From positions 62,001-126,000 of the forward strand of contig CADACE010000001.1 in NCBI GenBank assembly GCA_902786265.1: a stretch of 64,000 bases of DNA. Reading direction: 5' to 3'. Position 1 is the first letter of the stretch; each line of letters starts with the position of its first letter. The stretch comes from an uncultured Chloroflexota bacterium. GTDB lineage: Bacteria; Chloroflexota; Anaerolineae; Anaerolineales; Anaerolineaceae. This document shows positions 1 through 9,766 of the stretch, in pieces. Position numbers and translations under genes: made by a program. Below the pieces are notes generated by a model that made no database searches, had not been told where the DNA came from, and worked only from the letters and a program-made list of their open reading frames with translations.

Positions 1-2
1 TT

Positions 3-1538
3 CCGGAAAGGGCGAAAGTGACTGTTGAATATACCATAACTGCCGGTGATAAATTTAATGTTCTTGTCGAGCAAGGTCCGGTGGAAGGGCCAATTGGAAT
101 CAAATATTACTCGAAAACCGGCAGCGAAGGCCTGGTCGTAATGGGTCAAAATTCGGGACATGACGGGAAGATCAAACTATTCACAAATTCTCTGCCATTG
201 ACAACTGCCGTCACGATCAAAAATGCTTCCGGGACTGATATCACCGGACAGACGATCACCATCCGCGACGCGGTTTACCAGCTGAATGCAGCTGCCTCAC
301 CGGCAGGTGCTTTGCAGACCTTCACCTGGACAAGCAGTGATACGACGACTGCAGAGGTGGATCCCACCGGGAAGGTTACATTCAACATGGACGGTACAGT
401 GACGATCACTGCCGCAGCATCGGATGGCAGCGGCGTCTCCGCCTCAACAGAACTTACTTATATTCCGCCTGCTGAAGACCCAACGGATGATGACGATATC
501 ATAGATGTATCCATCACCATCCATACCGATACTTATCAGCTCAGCGCTGCAGTCGATCCGGCAGGCACCGCGCAGGAATTCACCTGGACGAGCTCTGATC
601 CGCATACCGCCTCCGTGGACGCGGGCGGAAGGGTCATTTTCAGCAAGGCCGGAACGGTCACCTTCACCGCCAAAGCTGCTGACGGCAGCAAGATAATTGC
701 CTCCGTGACGATCACCTATATACCATTAACTGCGGCAGTATCGATCCTGAATGCATCCGGAACGAATATCACCGGGCAGACGGTCTCGATCAGCGACGAG
801 GTTTATCAGCTGAATGCAGCTGCCTCACCGGCAGGAGCGGCACAGAATTTCACCTGGACGAGCAGCGACACTACGGCTGCCGCGGTGGACTCCACCGGGA
901 AGGTTACGTTCCTGAAGGCCGGTACGGTCACCATCACTGCTGCCGCCGCTGACGGGTCCGGAAAATCCGCATCCGTGACGCTCATCTATGAAGAGCAGCC
1001 GGCTCCGGGAAGTCCGGTTTTTTACAGACTTTTTGCGGAACGTGAACTGCCGGCCACCGGGTTCTCCGGGAACACTTCACCCGGTGCACAGCCGCGGGAC
1101 GTGCATTACCGCCCGCTGGGCATGCGCATCATGATCCCTGCGCTGAATGTAGATACAGAGCTGGTGACAGTGCCGGAGACGGACAGTTCATGGGAGGTGC
1201 AGTGGCTCGCAAATCGTTCAGGACTGCTGGAAGGCTCGGCGCTGCCGGGCGAAGGCATCAGTGTGGCCGCCGCGCACAACACCCTGAACAGCACGGAATA
1301 CGGTCCCTTCGCACTGCTGGGTACGCTGAAAGTGAATGACAGGATCATGGTAAGCGACGGAGATGGCAGCATGTTGCTCTTCCGGGTCTATGCCAATGAG
1401 CTGCTGGAGCCTGATGACACGGAGCGGCTGGCAGCGGTCGCCGCTGAGGGAGAAAATACGCTGGTCCTCGTGACCTGTGAGAATGAGTCTGCTGAAGGCG
1501 GATATCTGAACCGCCGGGTCGTATTTGCGGGGCAATAG
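3..1538 (+). CDS. Ig-repeat surface protein with LPATG motif and C-terminal sortase domain (5' partial)
   Basis: The reading frame is open to the left edge, so the N-terminus lies outside the window; the first possible internal start is a GTG at 18. From that GTG, residues about 68-325 hold three bacterial Ig-like (BIG2-type) repeats sharing the TWTSSD and GTVTITA blocks. An LPATG motif at nt 1047-1061 (about residue 344) follows, then a sortase beta-barrel from about residue 370: His in AAAHNT, Cys in LVTCEN and a late Arg in NRRVVF form the expected catalytic triad. Sortases are surface transpeptidases that cut LPXTG-type signals. Here the signal and enzyme share one chain, so self-processing or attachment of the Ig stalk is possible (inference). 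A terminator follows directly. Sortase class was not assigned. Confidence 0.85.
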   Translation, partial: PERAKVTVEYTITAGDKFNVLVEQGPVEGPIGIKYYSKTGSEGLVVMGQNSGHDGKIKLFTNSLPLTTAVTIKNASGTDITGQTITIRDAVYQLNAAASPAGALQTFTWTSSDTTTAEVDPTGKVTFNMDGTVTITAAASDGSGVSASTELTYIPPAEDPTDDDDIIDVSITIHTDTYQLSAAVDPAGTAQEFTWTSSDPHTASVDAGGRVIFSKAGTVTFTAKAADGSKIIASVTITYIPLTAAVSILNASGTNITGQTVSISDEVYQLNAAASPAGAAQNFTWTSSDTTAAAVDSTGKVTFLKAGTVTITAAAADGSGKSASVTLIYEEQPAPGSPVFYRLFAERELPATGFSGNTSPGAQPRDVHYRPLGMRIMIPALNVDTELVTVPETDSSWEVQWLANRSGLLEGSALPGEGISVAAAHNTLNSTEYGPFALLGTLKVNDRIMVSDGDGSMLLFRVYANELLEPDDTERLAAVAAEGENTLVLVTCENESAEGGYLNRRVVFAGQ

Positions 1539-1562
1539 AGTAAAACGGATCTGGTGCAATGA

Positions 1563-1594
1563 GGGTGTCTCAAAATATGATGAGGCACCCTTTT
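1563..1594 (+). terminator. Rho-independent terminator of the sortase gene
   Basis: A 10-bp stem (gggtgtctca paired with tgaggcaccc, one G-U pair) with an 8-nt loop is followed by TTTT. It starts 25 nt after the stop codon at 1538. Confidence 0.85.
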
Positions 1595-1846
1595 GTAATT
1601 TCAAAACGCAATAATGAAATTCCATCTAAGAAACTATAAGCATTTTTTCATTACCAATTACTTATAGTAAGCATAAGTACCCCTTCCTCGTTTGCATTTA
1701 TTCCATTCCCGGTCTTTATTGGCCATGTACTCTTCCTGAGAAGTCGGGGAGGCGAAACTCCGCCTTAGGCAGAGAACCGTCTCCGATCATCCGCGAAACC
1801 AACGCAAAATCAAGAGGCTTCCGTTCACGATCCCTTGAGTGGAGAC

Positions 1847-1916
1847 GGTACACCGGCACCTGATACAAGTGTCCCTGCTTCGCGGCGGTACACATTGTAT
1901 CAGGTGCCGATGTACC
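1847..1916. repeat. Dispersed palindromic repeat, copy 1 (degenerate)
   Basis: This 70-bp imperfect hairpin has GGTACA and TGTACC at its ends and the core CACCTGATACAAGTGT in its left arm, with GTATCAGGTG in its right arm. It belongs to the family also seen at 12385, 59577 and 62351. This copy has lost pairing in part of its centre. It lies in the 532-bp gap between two convergent genes (1539-2070); the rest of that gap holds the two flanking terminators and no gene I can support. Confidence 0.8.
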
Positions 1917-2004
1917 TTCGGGAGTGGGACAAAGCACGATGGGAGGACAGCCTCCTCCTTCGTCGGAGATCCGTCCCCAAACAAGTTCTGGACAGTTACG
2001 TTAA

Positions 2005-2046
2005 AACAAAAAAAGAGGGACAATCCCGAACGCAGGACTGTCCTCT
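2005..2046 (-). terminator. Rho-independent terminator of the arabinofuranosidase operon
   Basis: Read on the minus strand, AGAGGACA pairs with TGTCCCTCT (one bulge), with a smaller inner stem, and is followed by a run of T. It begins 24 nt after the stop codon of the gene ending at 2071. Confidence 0.75.
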
Positions 2047-2070
2047 GTGATTGATCGGAAATGATCCCGG

Positions 2071-3582
<1,512 letters not shown>

Positions 3583-4428
3583 TCATCCTTTCACTGCACC
3601 GGAAGTAAGCCCGGCAATAAATGTTTTCTGCGCAAATAAGTATATTATAACTATCGGTACAACAGCCATAACCGCGCCCGGCATTAATACATCATAAGCA
3701 TTTCCGTAAGGAGTGATGGTCGTCGCCATCCCGATCGGGATCGTGAACTTGCGGTCATTGGAAAGTACGATGAGCGGCCAGAGCAGGTTGTTCCAGCAGT
3801 TCATACAGGAAAGGATCGTCATCGCACCGTAAGCCGGGATCATATTCGGCACCATGATGCGGAAAAAGATCCCGAAATCGCTGCAGCCATCCATATAGGC
3901 AGCCTCCATCATTTCCCGCGGAAGGCTCAGACAATACTGCCGGAAGAAAAATATCATGAACGGCGGAACGAGATAAGGCAGGATCACACCAAAATAAGAG
4001 TTGATCATTTTCGCCTTGATCAGCATCTGGTAAAGCGGCAGCAGCAGGATCTCAAAGGGAACCATCATCAGCAGCAGAACGATTGTGATGACGATATTTT
4101 TCCCCTTAAAATCGTACATCGCCAGTCCGTAACCGACCAGTGATCCCAGGAACAGCCCGATCAGCGTCTGAAGGACCATCAGGATCAGGCTGGATTTATA
4201 CCAGTCCCAGTAAATTCCTTCCCGGTAGGTGTTCAGTGCTTCATAGTTTTTGAAGGAAGAGATTTGGGGATCAAAGGTGAAACTGAGCCCATACCGCAGC
4301 ATTTCAGTTCCCGGTTTCAGAGAACTGAGGAACATAAAATAAAACGGCGAAAGCGTAAAGACCGCGAGGATCACCATCAAAAGGGTCGCAAGCACCGTGA
4401 GTATTCTTTTCTTTGTTTTGTATCCCAT
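3583..4428 (-). CDS. CUT1 sugar ABC importer permease, MalG/AraQ type
   Basis: Inner-membrane subunit of a carbohydrate importer, 281 residues with six predicted membrane segments. The EAA loop that docks the ATPase is visible as MEAAYMDGCSDFGIFF, and the chain ends with LTSGAVKG, the usual tail of MalG-type subunits. The start at 4428 has an AAGGAGAA ribosome site. It lies 1 bp from the partner permease and 3 bp from the GH51 gene, which points to arabino-oligosaccharides as substrate (compare AraNPQ in Bacillus). No ATPase gene is in the operon, so a shared MsmX/MsiK-like ATPase elsewhere is expected. Confidence 0.92.
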   Translation of the reverse strand: MGYKTKKRILTVLATLLMVILAVFTLSPFYFMFLSSLKPGTEMLRYGLSFTFDPQISSFKNYEALNTYREGIYWDWYKSSLILMVLQTLIGLFLGSLVGYGLAMYDFKGKNIVITIVLLLMMVPFEILLLPLYQMLIKAKMINSYFGVILPYLVPPFMIFFFRQYCLSLPREMMEAAYMDGCSDFGIFFRIMVPNMIPAYGAMTILSCMNCWNNLLWPLIVLSNDRKFTIPIGMATTITPYGNAYDVLMPGAVMAVVPIVIIYLFAQKTFIAGLTSGAVKG

Positions 4429-4429
4429 C

Positions 4430-5341
4430 TCAGTTCTCCTTTTTGAAAAATCCCATCAGGATCAGTTGAATGAAATTCACCGTGAACACGATGACCAGCA
4501 GGACGATCCCGACCGCGGAAGCCATACCGAGGTTGCTCTTATAGAAACCGACCTGATACATGTAACCGACGATCGTCCGTCCGATACCGCCGGCATATTT
4601 CTGTGTAAACAGGGCGACGGATTCCGTGAACATGGCAAAACCGCCCAGAACCGTAATGGTAATGACGTAAATCAAAACCGGCCGTACACCGGGCAGCGTC
4701 ACATAGAAAAATTTCTGTAAGGAACTGGCCCCATCGATTTCCGCCGCTTCGTAAAGCTCCGGCGGGATAGACTGGAGACCGGAAATATAATAAACCACAT
4801 TAACGCCCATCCACCGCCATAGTGTAAGTATGATCAGCACAAAGTTCGCGGTGCCGGGATGCATCAGCCAGTCCTGTGATTTTTGTCCGAACAGAGCCAG
4901 GACCCGGTTGGCTATCGATGTTTCCAGAGTACCGAACGCCAGCCGGAACACGATACCGGCAACGATCGTGGATGTCAGAGCGGGGATGAAAAAGACCGAT
5001 TTAAAAAATGCAGGAAATTTGACATATCCGGAATTCAGGATTACGGCTACGATCAGCGGAACGGAGCAGAGAATGATCAGGTCCCAGACCGCATAGCGCA
5101 GGGTCGTCATCAGGGACTGCGCAAAATTCCGATCCTTAAAGAGCTTTTGATAATTGGAGATACCGATCCATGTAATGTGATTCGGACCGTCGATCCGCTG
5201 AAAGCTCATGATGATCGTCTTGAAAAAAGGATACAAATAAACAACAACAAAGAAGATAATGAACGGGGCAATAAACAGGTAAGGTACAACTTTGTGATTG
5301 ATAACAGATCGTTTCGTTCTTTCAGACATCGAATCTTGCAT
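4430..5341 (-). CDS. CUT1 sugar ABC importer permease, MalF/AraP type
   Basis: The 303-residue first permease of the importer has a short cytoplasmic N-terminus, then LFIAPFIIFFVVVYLYPF as first membrane segment, and an EAA loop at YEAAEIDGASSLQKFF. The start at 5341 is preceded by GGGAGGAGATCC at good spacing. It pairs with the MalG-type subunit encoded next and with the binding protein encoded upstream. A strong stem-loop separates it from the binding-protein gene, so permease expression is probably lower than that of the binding protein. Substrate is inferred from the GH51 gene in the same operon. Confidence 0.92.
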   Translation of the reverse strand: MQDSMSERTKRSVINHKVVPYLFIAPFIIFFVVVYLYPFFKTIIMSFQRIDGPNHITWIGISNYQKLFKDRNFAQSLMTTLRYAVWDLIILCSVPLIVAVILNSGYVKFPAFFKSVFFIPALTSTIVAGIVFRLAFGTLETSIANRVLALFGQKSQDWLMHPGTANFVLIILTLWRWMGVNVVYYISGLQSIPPELYEAAEIDGASSLQKFFYVTLPGVRPVLIYVITITVLGGFAMFTESVALFTQKYAGGIGRTIVGYMYQVGFYKSNLGMASAVGIVLLVIVFTVNFIQLILMGFFKKEN

Positions 5342-5373
5342 ATGGATCTCCTCCCTGAGCCGGTTTTTGTAAA

Positions 5374-5402
5374 ACAGCCGGGAGGGATACCCTCCCGGCT
5401 GT
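5374..5402 (-). terminator. Stem-loop between binding-protein and permease genes
   Basis: A perfect 13-bp stem (acagccgggaggg and its complement) with a 3-nt loop is followed on the minus strand by TTTTAC. It could act as a partial terminator or as 3'-end protection for the binding-protein transcript. Confidence 0.75.
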
Positions 5403-5444
5403 CATTAATTATTTTGAACGTCCTTATGCCGGACAGGCTGCTGA

Positions 5445-6719
5445 TCAGTCGATCAGAGAGCGGAGCTGATCTGCGCATTCCTTGGCGATCTCTTCACCGG
5501 TCTTATCGGTGTAGACGAGATCATAAGCCATCTGCGCCTTGACGATATCGGTCGCGGCAGGATACATATCGGTGATAGCGGTATCCGGAATATCATCGAG
5601 AACGGTCATCATATTCGTGAAGATATCATCGCCGTAGTATTCGAAGAATTCATTGGGTTCCTGCATTTCAGGGGTGCCGTAGACATCCATCAGGATCGGG
5701 TCAAAGCCCAGCAGTTTCCAGGTGTTGACACAGCCATCGAAGGAGAGTGTCGCGAACGCGATGTAAGCCTTCGCAACTTCAGCATTCGGGGAGGTTGCAA
5801 TCACGGAAACACCGGTACCGCCCATCTGGGAGGACTTGTGTCCGCCATCCGGCCATGTCGGCAGCGGAGCAACCTTGATCTTGCCGGCCAGGTCAGGCAT
5901 GTAGTTTGTGAAGCGGTTCAGATACCAAAAAGGCATGGAAACGGTTGCGCAGTTGCCGCCGTTCATCCAGCCCCAGTATTCTTCTGTGTGGTGGGAGCCG
6001 CCGGGAGCCGCAACAGCTGTACCATCGGCAAGCATGTCCTTCATGAACTGAAGTGTGCTGGCAACAACAGGGCTGTCCATGACGACTTCGTTGTCCCAGG
6101 TGAGCCAGTCACCGCCATGCTGGCTGACGATCGGATAGATGCTCCAGCAGTCGGTTGATTCCCAGGTGGTCATCGGTTTGCCGGTTTTTTCAAGAACGGT
6201 CTTGCCTGCTTCATGGAAGTCATCCCATGTCTTGATGTCTTTATAATCGATCCCGGCTGCTTCAAGGATCTCGGTGTTGTAGAACATGACGGTCGCACCG
6301 ATATGATGATCGATACCATAGTACTTGCCATCGCGGGCATAGTTGTTCATGCGGCTCATCACCAGATGATCTGCGATCGGCTCAACATACTCATTCAACG
6401 GTGCCAGCTGGATGTCACCCTTCAGATAGTTGGCATACATGCTGATTTCAATTTCGGAGATGTCCGGAGCGCCTTCGCCGGTCTGGAGGGCAATAGTGAG
6501 CTTGTTATGCATGTCTTCATAGTCATAGACCTGCATATCGATTTCAAGCTTCGGATTGGCCGGATCGGCATTCCATTTATCAAGCATCTCCCGATACAAA
6601 GAAAGATGCAGTTCCTGGAACGTCCAGAGCGTCAACTTAATGGGTTCATCATCCGCAAAGGCTGTCACGCTGAGCATGAGGATCAATGCGGCGAGCAAAA
6701 CAACGAGCATTTTCTTCAT
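5445..6719 (-). CDS. Sugar ABC transporter solute-binding protein, family 1
   Basis: Extracellular binding protein for the adjacent CUT1 importer, 424 residues. A Sec signal peptide (KKMLVVLLAALILMLSV, cut near AFADDE) is followed by a family-1 fold starting LTLWTFQELH. No lipobox Cys is visible, so how it stays at the cell surface is unclear. The start at 6719 has an AGGAGGT ribosome site 7 nt upstream. It is the first gene of the arabinofuranosidase operon. Transcription should start from the minus-strand promoter near 6778-6806, with a LacI-type operator just downstream of it. Substrate is probably an arabino-oligosaccharide, inferred from context. Confidence 0.92.
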   Translation of the reverse strand: MKKMLVVLLAALILMLSVTAFADDEPIKLTLWTFQELHLSLYREMLDKWNADPANPKLEIDMQVYDYEDMHNKLTIALQTGEGAPDISEIEISMYANYLKGDIQLAPLNEYVEPIADHLVMSRMNNYARDGKYYGIDHHIGATVMFYNTEILEAAGIDYKDIKTWDDFHEAGKTVLEKTGKPMTTWESTDCWSIYPIVSQHGGDWLTWDNEVVMDSPVVASTLQFMKDMLADGTAVAAPGGSHHTEEYWGWMNGGNCATVSMPFWYLNRFTNYMPDLAGKIKVAPLPTWPDGGHKSSQMGGTGVSVIATSPNAEVAKAYIAFATLSFDGCVNTWKLLGFDPILMDVYGTPEMQEPNEFFEYYGDDIFTNMMTVLDDIPDTAITDMYPAATDIVKAQMAYDLVYTDKTGEEIAKECADQLRSLID

Positions 6720-6744
6720 AAGACTACCTCCTGAAAAATGAAGC

Positions 6745-6764
6745 TTAGGATAACGTTATCCTAA
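6745..6764. promoter_or_regulatory. LacI-family operator
   Basis: TTAGGATAACGTTATCCTAA is a perfect 20-bp palindrome with the central CG typical of LacI/GalR operators. It lies between the inferred transcription start of the sugar-uptake operon and its first codon. A second, weaker half-match (GTTAACGATAAC on the minus strand) overlaps the -10 region near 6779-6790. Confidence 0.85.
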
Positions 6765-6777
6765 GATATTATTATCC

Positions 6778-6806
6778 ATGTTATCGTTAACCTTCATGCT
6801 TGTCAA
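6778..6806 (-). promoter_or_regulatory. Sigma-70 type promoter of the sugar-uptake operon
   Basis: On the minus strand TTGACA (6801-6806) and TAACAT (6778-6783) are separated by 17 bp. The perfect operator lies immediately downstream, so a bound repressor would block initiation or early elongation. Confidence 0.7.
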
Positions 6807-6921
6807 TAGGAATTTCTGTCATATAAAAAACCTGACATTTATATGACTGTACGGAAAACTTGAAAATTCAGTTTTGCTATGCTACAATAAGTCAATTATA
6901 ATTAATCAGGATTTGACAATA

Positions 6922-7938
6922 ATGAACAGCACCAGAGTCACGCTAAAAGATGTAGCCAATGAATGCGGATATACGGCTAATACCGTGTCGCGGGCAATGC
7001 GCGATGATCCGCATCTGCCGCCTGCTACCCGGGAAATGATCCGGGAAACAGCACAGCGTCTCGGTTACATTCCCAACAAAATGGCTTCTTCCCTCCGCTC
7101 CGGGAAAAGCCATGTGGTCGCTGTCATTGTTAATGACCTGCATAACCAGCATTTCTGTCAGATGCTGGGCAAAATGGACGCGGAACTCCAAAGCGCGGGA
7201 TACAGTCTGCTGATCCTCTGCATGCAGCTGAATGAGGAATTAGCGCAGCAGCTCATCAACACGGCAATATCCCTTTCTGTCGATGGCATTTTATACTTTC
7301 CTCATTTAAGATCCCAGACACAGCTTGACAGCATGCTGAATAACCATATGCCTTTCGTTCTGTTGGACAGACGTGTCGAGAACGCCGCCGCGGACTGTGT
7401 CCGCTGCGATGATGAAAACGGCGGATATATCGCGGGAAACTATCTGGCGGAGCTTGGACATCAGCGCTACCTTTATCTTTCCGGACTGGACATCAGCAGT
7501 TCCCAGATCGACCGTCTCGCCGGTTTCCGGCGGGCAATGCGGGAACACGGGATCCCGGATGAAAACATCCGCGTCATCCCGGGGGAACAGGCTGAAGACG
7601 CGCTCAGCAGCGGACATATTGCGGACCTGCTCTTCCCGCTGGACTACACTGCCATTGTTTCCTTCCGTGACGAACTGGCTTACCCGGCAGTCAACGCGCT
7701 GCGGACAAACGGCGTTGCCGTCCCGGGAGATGTTTCTGTCATCAGTTTTGACAACCTTTACGGCGGGAATCCAAACCTTCTTCCTCTCACCAGCATCTTT
7801 GCCGCTGAGAGCGATGTCGCGGCAGAAGGAGTAAAAGTACTCCTGGACCGTATCGGGAACAGGAACAGCCCGGTTCAGACAAAGATCCTGCCCGTACGGA
7901 TTTTCAATGAAAACGCGACCACCGGACCGGCAAAGTAA
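6922..7938 (+). CDS. LacI-family transcriptional regulator
   Basis: DNA-binding repressor or activator controlled by a sugar ligand. The N-terminal helix-turn-helix reads VTLKDVANECGYTANTVSRAM, in place at residues about 6-26, followed by the hinge segment and a periplasmic-binding-like effector domain (about residues 62-335). I chose ATG 6922 rather than an in-frame ATG at 6874 because the helix-turn-helix then begins at the usual position and AGGA lies 11 nt upstream. It is divergent from the arabinofuranosidase/importer operon, whose promoter carries a perfect 20-bp LacI-type palindrome, so local regulation is very likely. The inducing sugar is not evident. Confidence 0.92.
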   Translation: MNSTRVTLKDVANECGYTANTVSRAMRDDPHLPPATREMIRETAQRLGYIPNKMASSLRSGKSHVVAVIVNDLHNQHFCQMLGKMDAELQSAGYSLLILCMQLNEELAQQLINTAISLSVDGILYFPHLRSQTQLDSMLNNHMPFVLLDRRVENAAADCVRCDDENGGYIAGNYLAELGHQRYLYLSGLDISSSQIDRLAGFRRAMREHGIPDENIRVIPGEQAEDALSSGHIADLLFPLDYTAIVSFRDELAYPAVNALRTNGVAVPGDVSVISFDNLYGGNPNLLPLTSIFAAESDVAAEGVKVLLDRIGNRNSPVQTKILPVRIFNENATTGPAK

Positions 7939-8106
7939 GGTAAAATAAGTTTTGGGTTATTCTGAGATTTATTTCCAATAATTCGTTGTTTCGACAGAAC
8001 TGTTCAGAATTAAGCACACGGAAACGTTCCTGCTTTGCGGCAGGCGCTGCGGTGACGCACGCTGCATTCCGGACAGAAAAAAAAACGCCAGAAAAGGAGC
8101 AGTATT

Positions 8107-9093
8107 ATGAATAAAGTAAACTGGGGCGTATTGGGAACCGCGGGAATCGCCAAAGGGCAGACTATTCCGGGTATGACCGAAGCGGAGAATTGTCATCTGT
8201 ACGCGATTGCAGGCAGGGATATGAAGAAGGCGCAGGCTTTTCAGGATCAGTTCGGCTTTGAAAAAGCTTATGACAGTTACGAAGCTCTTTTATCCGACCC
8301 GAACGTTGAGGCTGTTTATATTCCGCTTCCGAACTCCATTCATTTTGAATGGGTCAAAAAGGCATTGGAACACAGGAAAAATGTCCTGTGCGAGAAACCG
8401 CTCACCCCGACCGCGGCAGAAGCTGAAGAACTGTTCCGGATCGCTGATGAAAATCATGTGCTGCTGATGGAGGCCTTTGCCTACCTGCATTCTCCCTTCA
8501 TAAAGGCTGTGAAGGAAGAACTGGCTAACGGGACGGTCGGGAAGATCCGCTATATGGAATCCCAGTTTGTCACCTCAGACTATGACCTTTCCAATATCCG
8601 GATGCGGAAGGAAACAAAAGGCGGCTGCACCTATGACCTGGGCTGCTACACCACAAGCATGGTTAGTTGGATGAGCGGACAGGATCCGGAGACCGTCAAT
8701 GCGGCTGCTGCCTTTTCTCCGGAAGGTGTTGATGTGCTGACAAGCGCCATTCTCAGCTATACGGACGGGATGAAGGCTTTCCTCAACTGCGGAATGGTCC
8801 TGCCGACTAACGCGGACAGGCGCCTTGACCAGCTGCGGATCGAAGGAACGGAAGGTTCGATCCGCTCCACCGCTGAATTTAATGGCTGCGGCGAATTGAC
8901 TTACACCGTCATCAGGGATGGAAAAAGCGAGATAAAAAGCGTGTACTGCCCGCAGAACTACCGGCTGGAGGTTGAACAATTCGGACGCTGCATCCGGAAC
9001 GGAGAAAAACCTCACGTCACCCGGGAATTCACGATCCGCAACCTGAGAACGCTGGAACGGATCCTGGAAGCAATTGGCTATAATCAGAAATAA
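8107..9093 (+). CDS. Gfo/Idh/MocA-family NAD(P)-dependent oxidoreductase
   Basis: 328-residue sugar or polyol dehydrogenase. The N-terminal Rossmann domain starts NWGVLGTAGIA, and the conserved EKP that contributes the catalytic Lys is in VLCEKPLTPT. The C-terminal alpha/beta domain carries the GGCTYDLGCY stretch expected for this family. The nearest named relatives by motif are the xylose/trans-dihydrodiol dehydrogenase type, but the substrate cannot be fixed. AAAAGGAGC precedes the ATG. It follows the LacI gene on the same strand with a 168-bp gap that holds a weak AACGTT-centred palindrome near 8020-8033, so it may belong to the same regulon. A terminator follows at 9146. Confidence 0.88.
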   Translation: MNKVNWGVLGTAGIAKGQTIPGMTEAENCHLYAIAGRDMKKAQAFQDQFGFEKAYDSYEALLSDPNVEAVYIPLPNSIHFEWVKKALEHRKNVLCEKPLTPTAAEAEELFRIADENHVLLMEAFAYLHSPFIKAVKEELANGTVGKIRYMESQFVTSDYDLSNIRMRKETKGGCTYDLGCYTTSMVSWMSGQDPETVNAAAAFSPEGVDVLTSAILSYTDGMKAFLNCGMVLPTNADRRLDQLRIEGTEGSIRSTAEFNGCGELTYTVIRDGKSEIKSVYCPQNYRLEVEQFGRCIRNGEKPHVTREFTIRNLRTLERILEAIGYNQK

Positions 9094-9145
9094 TCTGATG
9101 TTTTAGAGAACAATCTCATAAGCGTTTCAGTAATACCTGGTCAAT

Positions 9146-9186
9146 AAACAACTCATTATCATGAAACCGATATTGAGTTGTTTTTT
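9146..9186 (+). terminator. Rho-independent terminator of the oxidoreductase gene
   Basis: AAACAACTCA and TGAGTTGTTT form a 10-bp stem followed by TTTTTT, 53 nt after the stop codon. Confidence 0.85.
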
Positions 9187-9256
9187 CTCAAGATTAGATT
9201 GTCATTGATTTTCGTTTTATTTCAGTGTAAAATAAAAGCAGGGAGTGTTACGTTAT

Positions 9257-9487
9257 ATGAACATGGCAATCCACGAAATGGAAATAACAGATGAAGCCTA
9301 TGAACAAGGCATCGAACAAGGCATCGAACAGGGTATTGAAAAAGGTATTGAACAGGAGCAAAAGAACAATTTTAATAATCTGGTAAATTTTCAAAAGCAG
9401 GAGATCATAACACTTGAACAGGCTGCGATTATTGCCGGAATGACCACAGAAGAATTTCTGGAAAAAATGACGATCAGTGGAGTCTGA
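9257..9487 (+). CDS. Short protein resembling the C-terminal tail of an Rpn/PD-(D/E)XK family protein
   Basis: About 76 residues. A tandem EQGIEQGIEQGIEKGIEQ helix is followed by a segment ending LEQAAIIAGMTTEEFLEKM. Both parts are typical of the extreme C-terminus of Rpn-type recombination-promoting nucleases, formerly annotated as transposases. The catalytic nuclease domain is missing, so this is probably a decayed remnant or a stand-alone tail. AGGGAG lies about 11 nt before ATG 9257; an ATG at 9263 and a GTG at 9245 are alternatives. It has its own terminator-like hairpin downstream. The repeats are nearly identical at the DNA level, which suggests slippage growth. Confidence 0.55.
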   Translation: MNMAIHEMEITDEAYEQGIEQGIEQGIEKGIEQEQKNNFNNLVNFQKQEIITLEQAAIIAGMTTEEFLEKMTISGV

Positions 9488-9600
9488 ACAAACCGACAGA
9501 TTTCTTTAGAATTGCTTTCTGCCGATCCGCCCGGCAGATCATAACCAAATCTGCACAAGGATCATTCACAGCTATCCTTTGCTGATATTGAAACAAAACA

Positions 9601-9641
9601 AAAACAGTTCCGTAAGTCTGAACACAAAACGGAACTGTTTT
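9601..9641. terminator. Bidirectional terminator hairpin
   Basis: A perfect 12-bp stem AAAACAGTTCCG / CGGAACTGTTTT with a 17-nt loop sits between the short Rpn-like gene (+) and the convergent DUF362 gene (-). A and T runs on both sides suit either direction. Confidence 0.8.
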
Positions 9642-9766
9642 GATTTAATTGTACCTGTTCAAAATGAAGAACACGGTAAAAAGGCACCTGCTGCAGCGCA
9701 GCCTGCACAGGCGGCTATCCGCGTGCTGCGCCATTAACCGCCGCATAATTGCAAATTTAAAAATCC

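Noticed and set aside
1600..1846. Small open frames on both strands near the first palindrome
   Set aside because: They are created by the palindrome and lack ribosome sites; similar peptides appear at every palindrome copy for the same reason.
8020..8033. Second LacI-type operator before the oxidoreductase gene
   Set aside because: Only the AACGTT centre is shared; the arms do not match the perfect operator, so I mention it only as a weak candidate.
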